The notes beneath the pieces are model-generated. The model was not told the origin of the DNA. It worked only from the letters and a program-made list of their open reading frames with translations, and searched no databases. A stretch of 64,000 bases of DNA from Blattamonas nauphoetae (taxonomy: Eukaryota; Preaxostyla; Oxymonadida), in contig JARBJD010000186.1 in NCBI GenBank assembly GCA_033064195.1, positions 62,001 through 126,000 on the forward strand. Reading direction: 5' to 3'. Every line of letters starts with the position of its first letter. Position 1 is the stretch's first letter. The position numbers and the translations under genes are program-made. Of the stretch, positions 10,665 through 21,600 are shown piece by piece.

Positions 10665-12657
10665 TCAATCGAATGTTCTCGAAAAAGTGGAGTTTTGTTG
10701 TTCCGATTCACCCAAACAGTGATCAAAGTCGAAAAATGTCATTTCGTTCTTCAGATGGTCTCGTCGGATGGTGTCGAGAAGAATCCCAATCACAGCAACC
10801 CCTTTCTCGTAGTCATCCAAGAACGACGAATTCGACACAGCGAACACGACATGATCCAACAGACCTCGCTTCACCAACTCGATCCGAACAGCATCAGACG
10901 AGACACTGACGAATCGATGGATGAACTCGAAAGCAGCAGATACGACTGCTGGAATCGGAGATCTAAAAAGATGAAGAAAATGACGAGAGAACACAGACAG
11001 GAGAAAAGGAGTGAGCGGCCTCAAAAGCGTATATTTGTTGGCGGAAGAATGGAAATCTGAGAAAGCATGACAATAGGGAGAGCAGACCATCAGATTGCAT
11101 GAAATGAACAGTGAGAGCAAGAAGGCGGACGAATTCACCTGAAGGCAGGTTTTGACGACTGTGTGATGTGATGCTGGTTGTGAAGGATTCTGTTGTGAGA
11201 GGGGCGACGAGAGAGGGGATGCCAGAGTGGGAGGAGAGAGTTTGGAGCACGCCACGTTGAGCACCAGCCAGAGAAGGAAGATGGCAGAGCAGTGGAGAGT
11301 CGAAGTGAGCAGGAATACTCAGCCAGTGAAGAGACACAACACCCTCTCCAACAACTCCACTCAACCAGCTCAGCTCGTATTGTGTCGGATTCTGATTGAA
11401 CGGAGTTAATATCTTGAATACTTGGGCGAGAGACGAGCAGGCACCGAATGGAGCAGTGAAAACACCAAAGGAGACGAAGCTTGTGAGAAGAAACATCCGG
11501 ATGATGAAAGATGTTCCGAGGAGGGGTGGATGGGAGAGGAGAGTGTCGAGAAGGCGAGGAGGAGGATAACAATTGAAGAGGTTCAGAATGTTCGCTTGTG
11601 TTGTGTCCTGACCTGAGGCGTTGACGATGAACATGCTCATGAGATGGCGAAGAGCCGTTTCATGGAGATTGAGCTTGGGACATCGAAGAAGGAGCGAGTG
11701 CAGTCCAACAAAAGGAGCGAGGAGGAACTTTCTTGGAGTGCAGTCAGATACATCAACCCATCCTCTGAGGAGCGACTCTGGGTCATTGCGGAGGTACCGT
11801 TCGAACATCAGATCCATCGGGAAGAAGGAGAGTCTGCGTTTAGGAGTGTGGGAGGTGTGGTTGAGAAAGAAGGCTGGATTCAATTGATCCGACATGTTGT
11901 GTGGACTTGAGTCGAAATCGACGGTGATGAGTTCTTTCAGTGCAGAAGGGTAATCGCAGCCACGGAAGATAGACAAGAGCGAACCGAAAGTGATTGCGAG
12001 TGGACTCAGATAATGTTTGGATCGTACCTGAATTGAAGATGGACTCGGATCGCTGGAGAGACGCGACATCATCTGATGTCTCTTCTCAAACGAAAGAAGG
12101 TAGTCCAATTTCCATCGAAAGGACATCGAAACCACGTCGCTTGTGATGATCCTTTCCATGAAGTAACAAGCCTCATCGAAAAGCAATACGTCGCTCAGAT
12201 CAACAGCACGACACCGACGGAGAGATGCCACTATCTGCACAACGTCTGCCTCGTCGAATAGCGAGATGTTGAACTTTTCATTTTCATCGATGAATCGAGG
12301 AGGGGGCTGGAAAGACGCATCCACTTCGGATTCCGACAATTGCGATGGACGGTTGTTCCATGGGAAGGAAGTGGGACGGGGTCGTGTGATGAGGAGATAA
12401 AGAACAGAGAGGAGCCGTCGCGAATGACGAACGATGGAGTCGGAATTGTTGACCAACGTGTTGGAAGCGAAGGTGGGAGAATCTGACGTCGCCCGATCAG
12501 ATGGGAGTGCAGTCTTGGTTGAGTCCGTTCTGTCGTTTGGTGTGGAATTGACGGCGATCTGAAGAGAGTGACGGTAGTGGTGAGAAGAGAGCTCGTTTGG
12601 ATGAGTGTTGGCATGGTGGAGTTCCTCATCATCTGAAAAGCGACTCAACGCATGCAC
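10665..12657 (-). CDS. Family A helical-repeat protein, 5'-truncated paralogue, exon model incomplete
   Basis: A 564-residue minus-strand frame (10963-12657) and a second frame (10665 to about 10970) together match the C-terminal half of the complete family A protein at 18602-23170. Shared landmarks include FFLNHTS, the FxxFxGLHSLL region and, in the last exon, the SSDAVRIELVKRG and FLDDYEKGVAVIG segments (SSDSARMELVQRG and FLEDYENGVALIG in the complete gene). The family is alpha-helical and ARM/HEAT-like in appearance, and its function is unknown to me. The first half of the family protein is missing: the open frame instead begins within repeat R1. At least one intron near 11.0-11.15 kb is needed, but I could not find donor and acceptor sites that keep frame. 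It is either a recently shortened gene or a pseudogene. Confidence 0.6.
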
Positions 12658-13408
12658 AGTCCAAAAAAGCCTGAAAGCGTGTAATAATTCAGCCTTCCAA
12701 AAGCGTCATCTGAACAGCGCCTTGTCCGTTTTCGCCATTCCTTCCTTTCCGGTTATTGACTATCCAAATTGGACATTTTCCAGAATCGACATCATAGCGG
12801 GAGTTGCGGGATCGGTTGAGCCTTCTTTTCGCTTCGAAACGCGAGCTTGCTTCAAAACGTCAGGAACCAGCTGCGCCACAAGATGTTCTATCTCCGACGA
12901 TGTTACTTGCAGAGAAAACCTTGTGGTTACCAACAGAGTCGTCTGGAGTTGTTAGATTCTTCGATTTTGGAGGAGTGTTTGGGATCGGTTTCAGGAACGA
13001 GAATAACGAGTGAGTGAATAGTCAACATTCGGGATGATCAGGCAATTAATGGTGGATGGCTGATGAATGGCGGGAGTGCGGTCGGCACCACATTTCGACG
13101 AGAAAACGAGAAGTGTTTCTGAGATGGTCCAAAAGTCGAGATTGGGAAAGATAATCTGGTCATAATGTGCCGGTCAGGGACGCCAGGAATTGTTTGGAGA
13201 GAGGACGGTTGACGATGTGACTGTCAAAGACATCCATGTTGAGAACAACGAAGCCTAAAAATGAAACCATTTCTGGACGATTCGAGGCGATCCCAGAACC
13301 TGTTCATCAGCATCAGCAATCAGCGCATTCCCAACATCCGAGGAGAGTCCGCAGAAATAAGTTGGAGTCATTCGAGAGAGGCCGCATCGACGTGTCATTT
13401 GAGATTCA
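12530..13408 (-). repeat. Dispersed repeat R1, copy 1
   Basis: This segment is closely similar to 40170-41100 (same orientation) and to the reverse complement of about 63300-64000. All copies share the ATGCATGCGTTGA-type start region, the phrase ggaattgtttggagagagg, and short minus-strand frames that differ between copies. It lies between a family A gene and a family B gene. No family is recognised. In this copy the frames are interrupted, so it may be a decayed gene or part of an unknown mobile unit. Confidence 0.65.
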
Positions 13409-13410
13409 GC

Positions 13411-14493
13411 CTATTGCGGCCTTGTCACATTCGATCCCAGTTTCTGTGAGATAGTGTGACAATCATCGACAACACCACGAATAAAAAGTCCTTCCTTGCA
13501 ACGTTTCATTAGCATCTGTTCGAGCGTGTCTTCGAAGCCTTCCGAAAACAGTGCTTGTATCATCCGTTTAGCAGATTCAGCCACTTCAGGGCATTCATTC
13601 TTCCATTCTTTCAATAATCCGTTGATGGTCATGAGAGGAGTCACGAAATAATAATCATATTCGATATCCGAGAGACAACTTGTGAATGTCATCGCAATCG
13701 GAGATGCGAGAACAAATTCCAATGTTGGACGATGATATGGGCCAATTCGAAGGTGTATGCTCAAAAGATTCACAAAGGAGATCAACAAGTCTCCACTGAG
13801 GATGTGCCGATTTGAGATCAGAAATGTCACAAATCGAGAGGACGGGAGCACGACCTTCCGAAAGATCATCTCACGATGGTTGAATGCATCGAATGCAGTT
13901 GTGATGCCAAGGTTTATGAGAGACCATGGAGATGCGAGATCGATGCATAAAGCGAAGATTTTGATGAGTCTGGATAAAAGCTTTTCATTTCCAGAAATTG
14001 GCAGTGGGTGAGGTTGAATGGTTTCTAAGACATTGCTGACAAGATCTGACGATGTGAGATTCGTGAGAAGTGTTGGCGATGAACAGGCGATCGTTTTGTG
14101 AAGGAAAGACAACGCTGCTTCGGCCACAATCGAGTGTGGAGATGACACCAGAGTTAGAATGCTATCAACTAAGCCAGAAGGCGATTCAGCTGAAGAGGGA
14201 ACGAGGTCGGTCACGAGTTGATTGGCATGACCCGGTGGCTCCCTCCCGTCTGGTTCGATGCTCTTCAAAAACTGGACAGCTCTGTCTTGAAGGGTCTTGC
14301 CAAAAGGATATTCAGCTTTCACCAGGGCAACAAGGGAATTGTAGATCCGTGATTGGTCGTCAAACGACAATTCTGAGTGAGAATCGAACCGGAGGAAAGA
14401 TTCATCTTCAGACTTGACAATTGAATGGATGCTGGGTGAACCATTCAACGAGGCATCGTCGGAAGTCTTCTTATAATCAGTGTATTCTTCCAT
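13411..14493 (-). CDS. Family B helical protein (oxymonad-specific expanded family)
   Basis: This is an intronless 360-residue frame. The chosen ATG at 14493 (MEEYTDYKK) precedes the conserved part, and upstream codons in the same frame look like leader sequence. The protein is Leu/Ser-rich and predicted all-helical. Landmarks are ELSFDDQSRIYNSLVALVKAEYP, LQDRAVQFLKSIEP, SPWSLINLG, SSRFVTFLISNRHILSGDL, and the C-terminal EGFEDTLEQM and GSNVTRPQ. From memory, nearly identical motifs recur in very many predicted Blattamonas proteins. The function is unknown; an ARM-like scaffold is the most one can infer. The stop is TAG. A truncated paralogue lies head-to-head at 14690-15003. Confidence 0.85.
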   Translation of the reverse strand: MEEYTDYKKTSDDASLNGSPSIHSIVKSEDESFLRFDSHSELSFDDQSRIYNSLVALVKAEYPFGKTLQDRAVQFLKSIEPDGREPPGHANQLVTDLVPSSAESPSGLVDSILTLVSSPHSIVAEAALSFLHKTIACSSPTLLTNLTSSDLVSNVLETIQPHPLPISGNEKLLSRLIKIFALCIDLASPWSLINLGITTAFDAFNHREMIFRKVVLPSSRFVTFLISNRHILSGDLLISFVNLLSIHLRIGPYHRPTLEFVLASPIAMTFTSCLSDIEYDYYFVTPLMTINGLLKEWKNECPEVAESAKRMIQALFSEGFEDTLEQMLMKRCKEGLFIRGVVDDCHTISQKLGSNVTRPQ

Positions 14494-14689
14494 TTGAAAC
14501 AGAGGAGGATCATCCCATTGCTCGTCAGAAAGAACTAAACATCGAGTTCTTGAGTAACAAGCGAATTGTTTGAAGAAATGCAATGAAAAGGAAGAGAAGA
14601 AAGAAATGACTTCACAATGACAACGAATTGGTTCTTGTTTTGAATTATGCACTTATGTTGGGATGATCTTTTTCTCAGTTCAAAGGGAA

Positions 14690-15003
14690 TCGAACCATCT
14701 CATTCGGGAACGTCTTCTGGTGCCTCTTTGAATCATTCACCGAATTCACATTCAACTGTGGACACTTTACAAAAACCCTTCCTGATTTTCGCCTTAAACT
14801 CCGAATTGTCTTTTGAGGATAAATCAGCCATTTTCTGTTCAGTTATTGCCCTCGTAAAAGCCGAATATCCGTTTGACAACGCCCTTCAAGACAGAGCTGC
14901 CCAATTTTTGAGGAGCCTCGTACCGAAGGTCTCCGAACCACAAGTTACGGATAAACTCGTCACTAAACGTGTTCCCTCTTCAGCTGGAAAGAGAATGGAA
15001 TGA
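14690..15003 (+). pseudogene. Truncated family B paralogue, head-to-head with the full gene
   Basis: The plus-strand frame matches the first third of the family B protein, including SELSFEDKSAIFCSVIALVKAEYPF, LQDRAAQFLRSLVP and VPSSAGKR. It ends at a stop after about 100 aligned residues. The remaining two thirds of the family are absent downstream: 15004-15767 shows no match. The divergent arrangement with the intact copy, about 200 bp apart, suggests an inverted duplication followed by loss. Confidence 0.75.
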
Positions 15004-15767
15004 TTTGAACAATTTGTTGGGAATACCTTCTCACGAGCGTGAATCAAGTCGGACTTATCAAGAGAACAACAATGCTATCAAAAACTACAGTTTATCCCCT
15101 CACGAGAACGTCTCTCACCTCATGCCTTCTTCATACCCCACTCTCCACATCCATCTCCTTGTTTGGAATGTGGTCAAGCAGAACTGTTCAGAGATGGCTG
15201 CACAAGAAGCAAGACAACAGCAGAGCAGAATTCGACGGAGGAAGAACGAGCTGAGAAGATGAAAATCAGATCCGAAGGGTTCAATGAGGTGCCAGAAGCA
15301 GACGGATACAACTTTTTTGTTGAACCACACACTGAACTGCACTTTCAAGCATCAAGTTAAGCCCCAACAGATTCGACAATTAAGATATTGTTCCGTGATT
15401 TCGGAGACATCTTCGGAACTCTTGTGAATATCTCGGAACAATGCTGACCAGACAAGCTGTTTCTTTGTCGTGTGAAATGAAATCAAGTTCCGGTCAACAA
15501 AACACCTCAATAATGTCCATTCACATCGAAAACCGCAACATACTGCATCCAATACTCATTCAGCAAAAATAACGAGATTTTGTTGTTTAGGATTGAAGTC
15601 TTTCACACAATATAGCAACACCATCAAGCAAAACACTCCAACACCAAAAACCGCTGTTTCCCACAAATTCCACGTTGAACAACTTGACCACAGCTTGAAG
15701 AAGAAGGGCTGAATGAAGAGAAGCTGGTGAAGTGTGGTTGTGTCCAGAAACACAAAAGGAAGACGCC
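15004..15767. other. Spacer between the family B pseudogene and H2B
   Basis: About 760 bases with only short composition-driven frames. A 71-residue minus-strand frame at 15556-15771 contains one hydrophobic stretch. It has no ATG and abuts the H2B stop, so I do not call it. No RNA gene is recognised. The part next to H2B presumably holds its 3' processing signals, which I cannot identify. Confidence 0.4.
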
Positions 15768-16130
15768 TCACTTGTCTGCTGACATGTACTTCGTCACCGA
15801 CTTCGTGCCCTCGCTCACCGCGTGCTTCGCAAGCTCCCCAGGCAGGATCAGCCGCACTGCCGTCTGGATCTCGCGCGACGTCAGCGTGTGGCGTCCGTTG
15901 TACCGAGCCAGCCGCGACGCCTCTGTCGCAATCCGCTCGAAGATGTCGTTGATGAACGAGTTCATGATCGCCATCGCGCGGTTCGAGATGCCTGTTTCCG
16001 GGTGCACCGACTTCAGCACGCGATAGATGTAGCTCGAGTATGTCTCGTGGCGCTTCCGACGGCGCGTCTTTTTATCCCCGTCAGCGGGCACGGTCTTTGC
16101 GGGTTTGTCTTTCTTCACTGGCTGGGACAT
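15768..16130 (-). CDS. H2B: Histone H2B
   Basis: An intronless 120-residue protein. The start MSQPVKKDK gives a short basic tail (KKTRRRKR). The histone fold follows: [23 protein letters not shown], then [19 protein letters not shown], then [34 protein letters not shown]. This is the full H2B consensus, including the C-terminal lysine in SVTKY that is monoubiquitinated in other eukaryotes. H2B pairs with H2A and forms half of the nucleosome core outside the H3-H4 tetramer. The gene is divergent from the coiled-coil gene, with 151 bp between the two start codons, so they may share a promoter region. No other histone gene is adjacent. Confidence 0.98.
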   Translation of the reverse strand: MSQPVKKDKPAKTVPADGDKKTRRRKRHETYSSYIYRVLKSVHPETGISNRAMAIMNSFINDIFERIATEASRLARYNGRHTLTSREIQTAVRLILPGELAKHAVSEGTKSVTKYMSADK

Positions 16131-16281
16131 TGTTATTGTGTGATTGTTGTGAAAGGAGATGAAGCACTTCACGGATATACTGTGATGTGCGACAATGGGA
16201 GAATTACACGTAACTTTTTGTCGATTATAATGGGAATCGAGATCCCCCCACATTTCAGAGAATTGAGCAGTTTCTGAATGA
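16131..16281. promoter_or_regulatory. Shared divergent intergenic region, H2B and coiled-coil gene
   Basis: Only 151 bases separate the two divergent start codons, so both promoters must lie here or overlap the genes. I see no convincing TATA box. The assignment rests on position alone. Confidence 0.45.
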
Positions 16282-18202
16282 ATGCTCGATGTACACTCAG
16301 TGTTCCATGAAATCTCGGAGCGGGTAGAAGACAAACGTCACAAACTGCGTTCGGTCCAAGAACGTGAGAGTCGTCTGGAATTGATGCTCGAAAAGTCTTT
16401 ACTTCTTTTCTTCTTCATTCTTATGTTCCAGAGCTCATGACTACTCGTATGCCCCTTCTCCCGCAGTTACATGACCTTTATCTCTTTTGGTGTTTGGTTT
16501 AGAACAGAGAATGCGGTTCTTCAAGCTCGAATTGACGAACTGAAAAGCGAGATTGAGAATAACAAACAAGCACAAAGGAGGGAAATTGAACAAAAGTTCG
16601 AAGCACTGCATGCTGTGAACATGCATTTCTCGGAGATATCGCGGACGAAGGAGAAGTTCCTCCACGACGCTGAGAAAGAAGTGGAAGAAGTGTTTGAGGA
16701 AGCGGTGTGCCCTGATTCTGCTTAATTCGTGTTCAGAATCTGCAGTCCAACGCAGAAACACGCCAGCTGGAGGTGGACCACGAGACGGTTCGTGTTTATC
16801 TTGAGCGACTTCAAGCGATGGAACGGACACTCAGCCAGAAGCTGAAGGGAATTGAAGAAGAGAAGAAGCAGGCGAGGAAGGATGTGGAGGAGTATGGGAA
16901 GAAGTGTGAGGAGACACAAACAGCGATCTCGTCGCTTGTGGACACGCGAGTTGAGCTGGAAGAACGGAAGCATGCTCTGCTCCTGCGGCTGTCGCAGACT
17001 GACCACGTTGAGGATGAAATCAGGGTTTGGCCTTGTTGCTCTTTCTCGTGTCTGTGTCTCGTTAGAACGTGCAAGCCAAGATCGACTCGCTGAACGCGCG
17101 GCTGCGGGAAGAGCGAGGGTATCCGCGGCGGATTGTGGAGCGGATGAGCCAGGTGAAGCTGAAGCAGAAGCACAGCCGGGAGAGCTTCTATGTTTGTTGC
17201 GTCTTGTTCTGAGTCTCGCAGAATCTGGTGCATGGAATCAAAGGGAACCCGCCCAACACTTCCCCCGTCCTTCCTCCGCTCGGCGATGGGTCTGCGTTTG
17301 GGGATGGCCAGGAGCGATACCTGTCGCGTGGGTCGGCCGGGGAGGGCTGGGAACAGGACGACGAGGACGAGACGCGCTCGCCGCTGTCTGTCCAGCTTTC
17401 TCCGAAATCGGCGAGCAGCCAGCCCCGACAGCGCTCGCCGGCGGTTGTGCAGACGCCGATTGAGCGGGAGAAGCGGAAGGGGAGGCCAGACGTGGTGACG
17501 GTGCCGAACTGGGAGAGTCTGGTGCACACGCGGAAGGGGAAGGATGGGTCCGCTGCCAATGCGCGGAAGAAGGACAGCAGAGTGGTGTCGACAGCCACGT
17601 CGCGCCCGGCGTCTCGGAATGAGCGGGAGAGCGACGCGCAGCTTGTTGTTCTGCGGCGAATGGAAAGGGAGTTTGCAGTGGGGGATCAGTCTGAAATGTC
17701 GTACAGCGAAGTGAAGGAGATGGAGGATCGGATGCGGGCACTGCGGATGCAGCGTGTGGACGAGATCTCGAGGCAAGAATTGAAGCGGCAGAAGAGGAGA
17801 CTGACAGAGATTGTGAGCAAAACAGAAGCGATGGAAACACAGAACAGAAGCGTTCTGGCGAAAAGTGAAGACGACCGAGTGATTCTGCAGATGAAGGAAA
17901 GGAACCGGGCAGAATGGGATTTGGGACGACGGAATCTGCGGAGTCTGGACATTCGGAAGGAAGAGGCGAAAGAGGAAGCAAAACGGAGGAAGGAAGAGCG
18001 GGAGAGGAGAGAGGAGCGGGAACGAAGACGGCAGGAGGAGAAAGAGGAGGAGCAAAGAATGGCTCGCGAAATGCGAAGGAAGAAGGAGATGGAGACAGCC
18101 GAAAGGCGGCGGATGAAGAGCCAATGGAAGCGGGAGATCGAAATCGCCGACGCGCGGAAAGAGCCCGTGGACTTCACTCTCCACCATTCTTCGAACACTT
18201 GA
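16282..18202 (+). CDS. Coiled-coil protein, multi-exon
   Basis: Splicing by GT-AG rules gives exons 16282-16394, 16432-16446, 16503-16704, 16737-17024, 17066-17191 and 17222-18202, with introns of 37, 56, 32, 41 and 30 nt. The product has 574 residues. The 15-nt second exon can also be skipped in frame, because 16395-16502 would work as one 108-nt intron (569 residues). The N-terminal 250 residues are long heptad-rich coiled coil ([29 protein letters not shown]). A Ser/Pro/Arg-rich linker follows, then a very charged Arg/Glu single-helix-like tail around residues 430-550. No catalytic domain is seen. A cytoskeletal or flagellar structural role is plausible for such architecture but is inference. 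The long open frame on the opposite strand is a composition shadow. Confidence 0.8.
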
Positions 18203-18601
18203 TCCGCCCGCTCTTCCTTTTGTCTTCAAACTCGGCTGAAAAGGTCTGAAACAGCGAGATGGGTGAGAAATGTGTGATGTGTAAACGTGTAAGAGAGGTG
18301 GTCACATGATCATTCTCTCATGTTGACATCGATGTGATCGAACCTTTGTTCCTTCTCACCTCGTTCTATCCCCCACTCGAAGTTATTCGCACGGTATTTT
18401 CTCGTCTTCTGCTCTGAAAAGTTCTCATTCATCCACTTCATCCCATTTTGTGCTTCTTCATCGTGTTTGTTCTCGTCTCTCACATTTGCCATCTTCTCTC
18501 GTCGTAGCCATTTACAGCTCGTCAATTCCTTCCAGAGATATTCACAGGAAATCGTAGCATACTTCCAAGAGCTATCAAAATCAACTCAAATCTCGTTAAC
18601 A
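18203..18601. other. Intergenic region upstream of the family A gene
   Basis: About 400 bases, AT-rich toward the family A start. No gene, RNA or repeat is recognised. It must contain the family A promoter. Confidence 0.4.
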
Positions 18602-21600
18602 ATGGAGGAAGACGGCCTCTTTTCATTTCATTCGTTCAAAGGCTGTTTAAAGTATCTTCTCGTGATCGAAATCACCGGTGATGAACTTCGAAGATATCAT
18701 ACCGAGGATCCAACTGTGAAAACATCCAAAATCAAAGATGTGGTGAGTTGGAGATGCCAGAACGATTGCCCACCTCATGACCAAGTATGGCTTGTTTGTC
18801 TGACTTCTACAATTTTGCTTGTGTTCTAGACACTTCTAGAGTGGTTTGTGCAGGGAGTGATTGCTTTGTACTCTTGGTTGAGAATAAACCAATATCAAAC
18901 TCTCATCACACTTGATGATGTTCTCCTTGATGAAAACGCAACAATTCAACTCAGTTTATTTTGTTTTCTTTAATCGGTTACATCACCATACTCTTCAGAT
19001 AGTTTTGGGAGATCAAGTCTCCAACCACATCATATTCTCGAGAATCTCTTCACCGCAAATCTAAAACCTATTTGCGATCTCTTTAATGAACTCCATCAAG
19101 AAACTTTGCAGTATCCAAATCCTATTCCCAGTCCGATCTCCACCTTCTACTTGTGGACCAAAATCATGACAACGATCCTCTTCCAACTCATTCCCAACGA
19201 TGACAGATCTCTTCAAAATGGTTCGTTCGCATTTTCAGCTGTTCGTAGAGATGTTATCGAATTTCTGGATCGGACTTTGAAACGCAATAAAGGCGTCCTC
19301 GACCAACCAACTCCCGAACGGATTGTGAGACAACTCCGAAGATTTATCCGCTCTCATCAAGACTGGAACGAATTAAATATATCCGAAGACATTTTGGACA
19401 GAAAAGCACGCCAAATTGTCCCTCTGATCGTCGACAATTTTAATCCCCTGATGAATGACATCCCTCAACCTTGGAATACTATCCTCAACAATTTGCCCCA
19501 AATGGAGCTCGAAAACAGGCCTCCTTATCACTTCCTTAGCTCTCGTCCATACAGACACACCCTCCTTCGCCTCCGAATCACGTTTCATGTTCTCTCGAAA
19601 CACAAACCGGATGTGCGCAACGATTACATCTTTCTCCATCACGGCGAGCAGACAAACGAAGCAGATCGGACTCTAGAAGGGGAAGAAGAAGATGAAGAAG
19701 AAGAAGAAGAAGAAGAACAGCCAGTAAATGAACACTTCAGTCCCGAGTACGGCAGTCTATTTCCATATGACACCGACACCATTGGATTTCTTCCATTCCG
19801 TCCCAGCAGAAACCTGTTGGACATCGAGACCTTATCAACGAAAGGTCCTATGGAAGCAGGGGGGATGTCAGCGGAAGATCTGGACCGCATGAATGAAGCA
19901 ATCGAGGTCGGAAAGATCCTGGACTCACTGCTGACAGTTGGAGACATGGCTGACAATGCGAGTTGGAGAGAGGGAATGAGTAAGCCTGAGCAAGGAAGTG
20001 GAGGAGGCGACGATGGATTTCCCCCGTCTAATGACAAGAAGGATGACGATGATGATACTCGTGGAAGGGACGGACGGGACAATCGGAACAACCCGTATGC
20101 TATGGATGGGAATGATGACGATGAGAGCGATGCGAGGAAGAAAGAAGCTGGAAATTTATGGATATTCCCTGATGCCAGCGCCCTTCCTGGTCACCCTAAG
20201 GATGTTGATGATGAAAACGATGACAAAGAAGACGATTCACAACACGAAAGACATCCAATGCCCACTGATACCTGTACACCTCTTCCAGTTCCACTCCACA
20301 CCGACATCACAGAGCCACTTATCACCTCTGGTGCAGCACTCCATGTTCCAACAAGAAATGCACTCGGATCACCAAACAGACGGAAGAGTGAGGACTTGAG
20401 TTCTGATTCGTTGGGGTTGTCGGACTTCATGGAGTTAAGTTCATTTCACACTACAGACTCGAATGGAACACAATTCGTTCCGACAAAACCAATTCCATTC
20501 GGCGTTCTCCTTTGCAATTGTGTCCCCACGCAGACAGAGCTAAGATTTGACAAGTCACCAAATTACAGTTCGTTGGATCTGTTCTCCAAGTTCATCGACA
20601 AAGCTCTGGGTGAACATCGATCAGTCGAAGAGAAAGTGTGTTTCTTGATTTCTGTTTCATTGTTCGTTTCAGAGCATGATGGAGTGGTTTGTGGAGGGTG
20701 TGATTGGAGTTTCTTCGAGAAGGGCATCGAAAGAGCCGATGCCAGCCCTGAAAGAATTGGATGTGATGATCGACGACACAAACACTGTGCGAATCAGTCT
20801 GTCTCTCTCATTCTCACTCTCCCCTTGTTCGATTTTCAGACATTTTCTCTTCTTCATCCACGCCACAGACACCCACTCCATCATTCGCTTCTGATTTGTC
20901 CACACTCGCCACCCTCTTCAACGCTTCCATCAGCAGGCTCCGCGCATCAGATCTTCTCACTCCAGATGACAACACCACTCAATCACACTCTCGATTGATG
21001 GTGATCGCAGGACTCGCTTCAAAACCTCTGAAACTTGTATGTTTTTCAGTCTCTGATCATTCTTCAGAACAAAATTGCATTTCTTCAAAACAGCTGCTGG
21101 AGGGAAGTGATTCTGTCGCTCCAAACAAAACATCAAATTCGCTTGGATAAGCTCAACCCTTCTCCATACTTCATGACCAGGGACACGGAAATTGAATCAA
21201 TTGCTATCTCTATTCACAATGGGTTCTCTTCTATAGTGCCTCACAAAGATGAACTACACACTGGAATCACGTCAAAAGACCTTTCCACATCAGATTCAAT
21301 CTTCATTCTATCCATTTTGCATCGCCTGTTGTCTGCCCATTTCCTCGCAAAATTGAAACCAGATGCAAACGAAGAAGGAACTAACTTACCACAATCACCA
21401 CACCCTTCCCCAGACCCCAACGAACCAACTCAAGACAACACAATCGATTTAACCGAGCGATTCTCTGTTGCCCTGTTCAACGAAGACGACGAAGAAATGC
21501 TGCACTCCCTCGAGCGATGTCGGCGAATTTGCGAAGAGGTGGATCCAAGCGTGGTCATCTCCGATCTCTCGGAATTTCTTGAAGTCCTCCTGAATACTCT

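Noticed and set aside
14685-14696. tRNA T-loop-like sequence GGTTCGATTCCC on the minus strand
   Set aside because: The surrounding bases do not form a T stem or acceptor stem, and the site lies in the family B pseudogene. No tRNA was found in the window.
15556-15771. Small possible membrane protein downstream of H2B
   Set aside because: No ATG start, overlaps the H2B stop codon and shows a single hydrophobic run only. More likely the H2B 3' flank.
16811-18229. 472-residue open frame on the minus strand opposite the coiled-coil gene
   Set aside because: It is the shadow of a very Arg/Glu-rich coding strand (Leu/Pro/Arg-rich product, no domain) and ignores the well-supported introns of the plus-strand gene.
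19210-19245. An additional 18-nt intron in family A exon 3 (gttcgttcgcattttcag)
   Set aside because: It is in frame either way and shorter than any other intron here. Not needed to keep the frame open, so it was left as coding.
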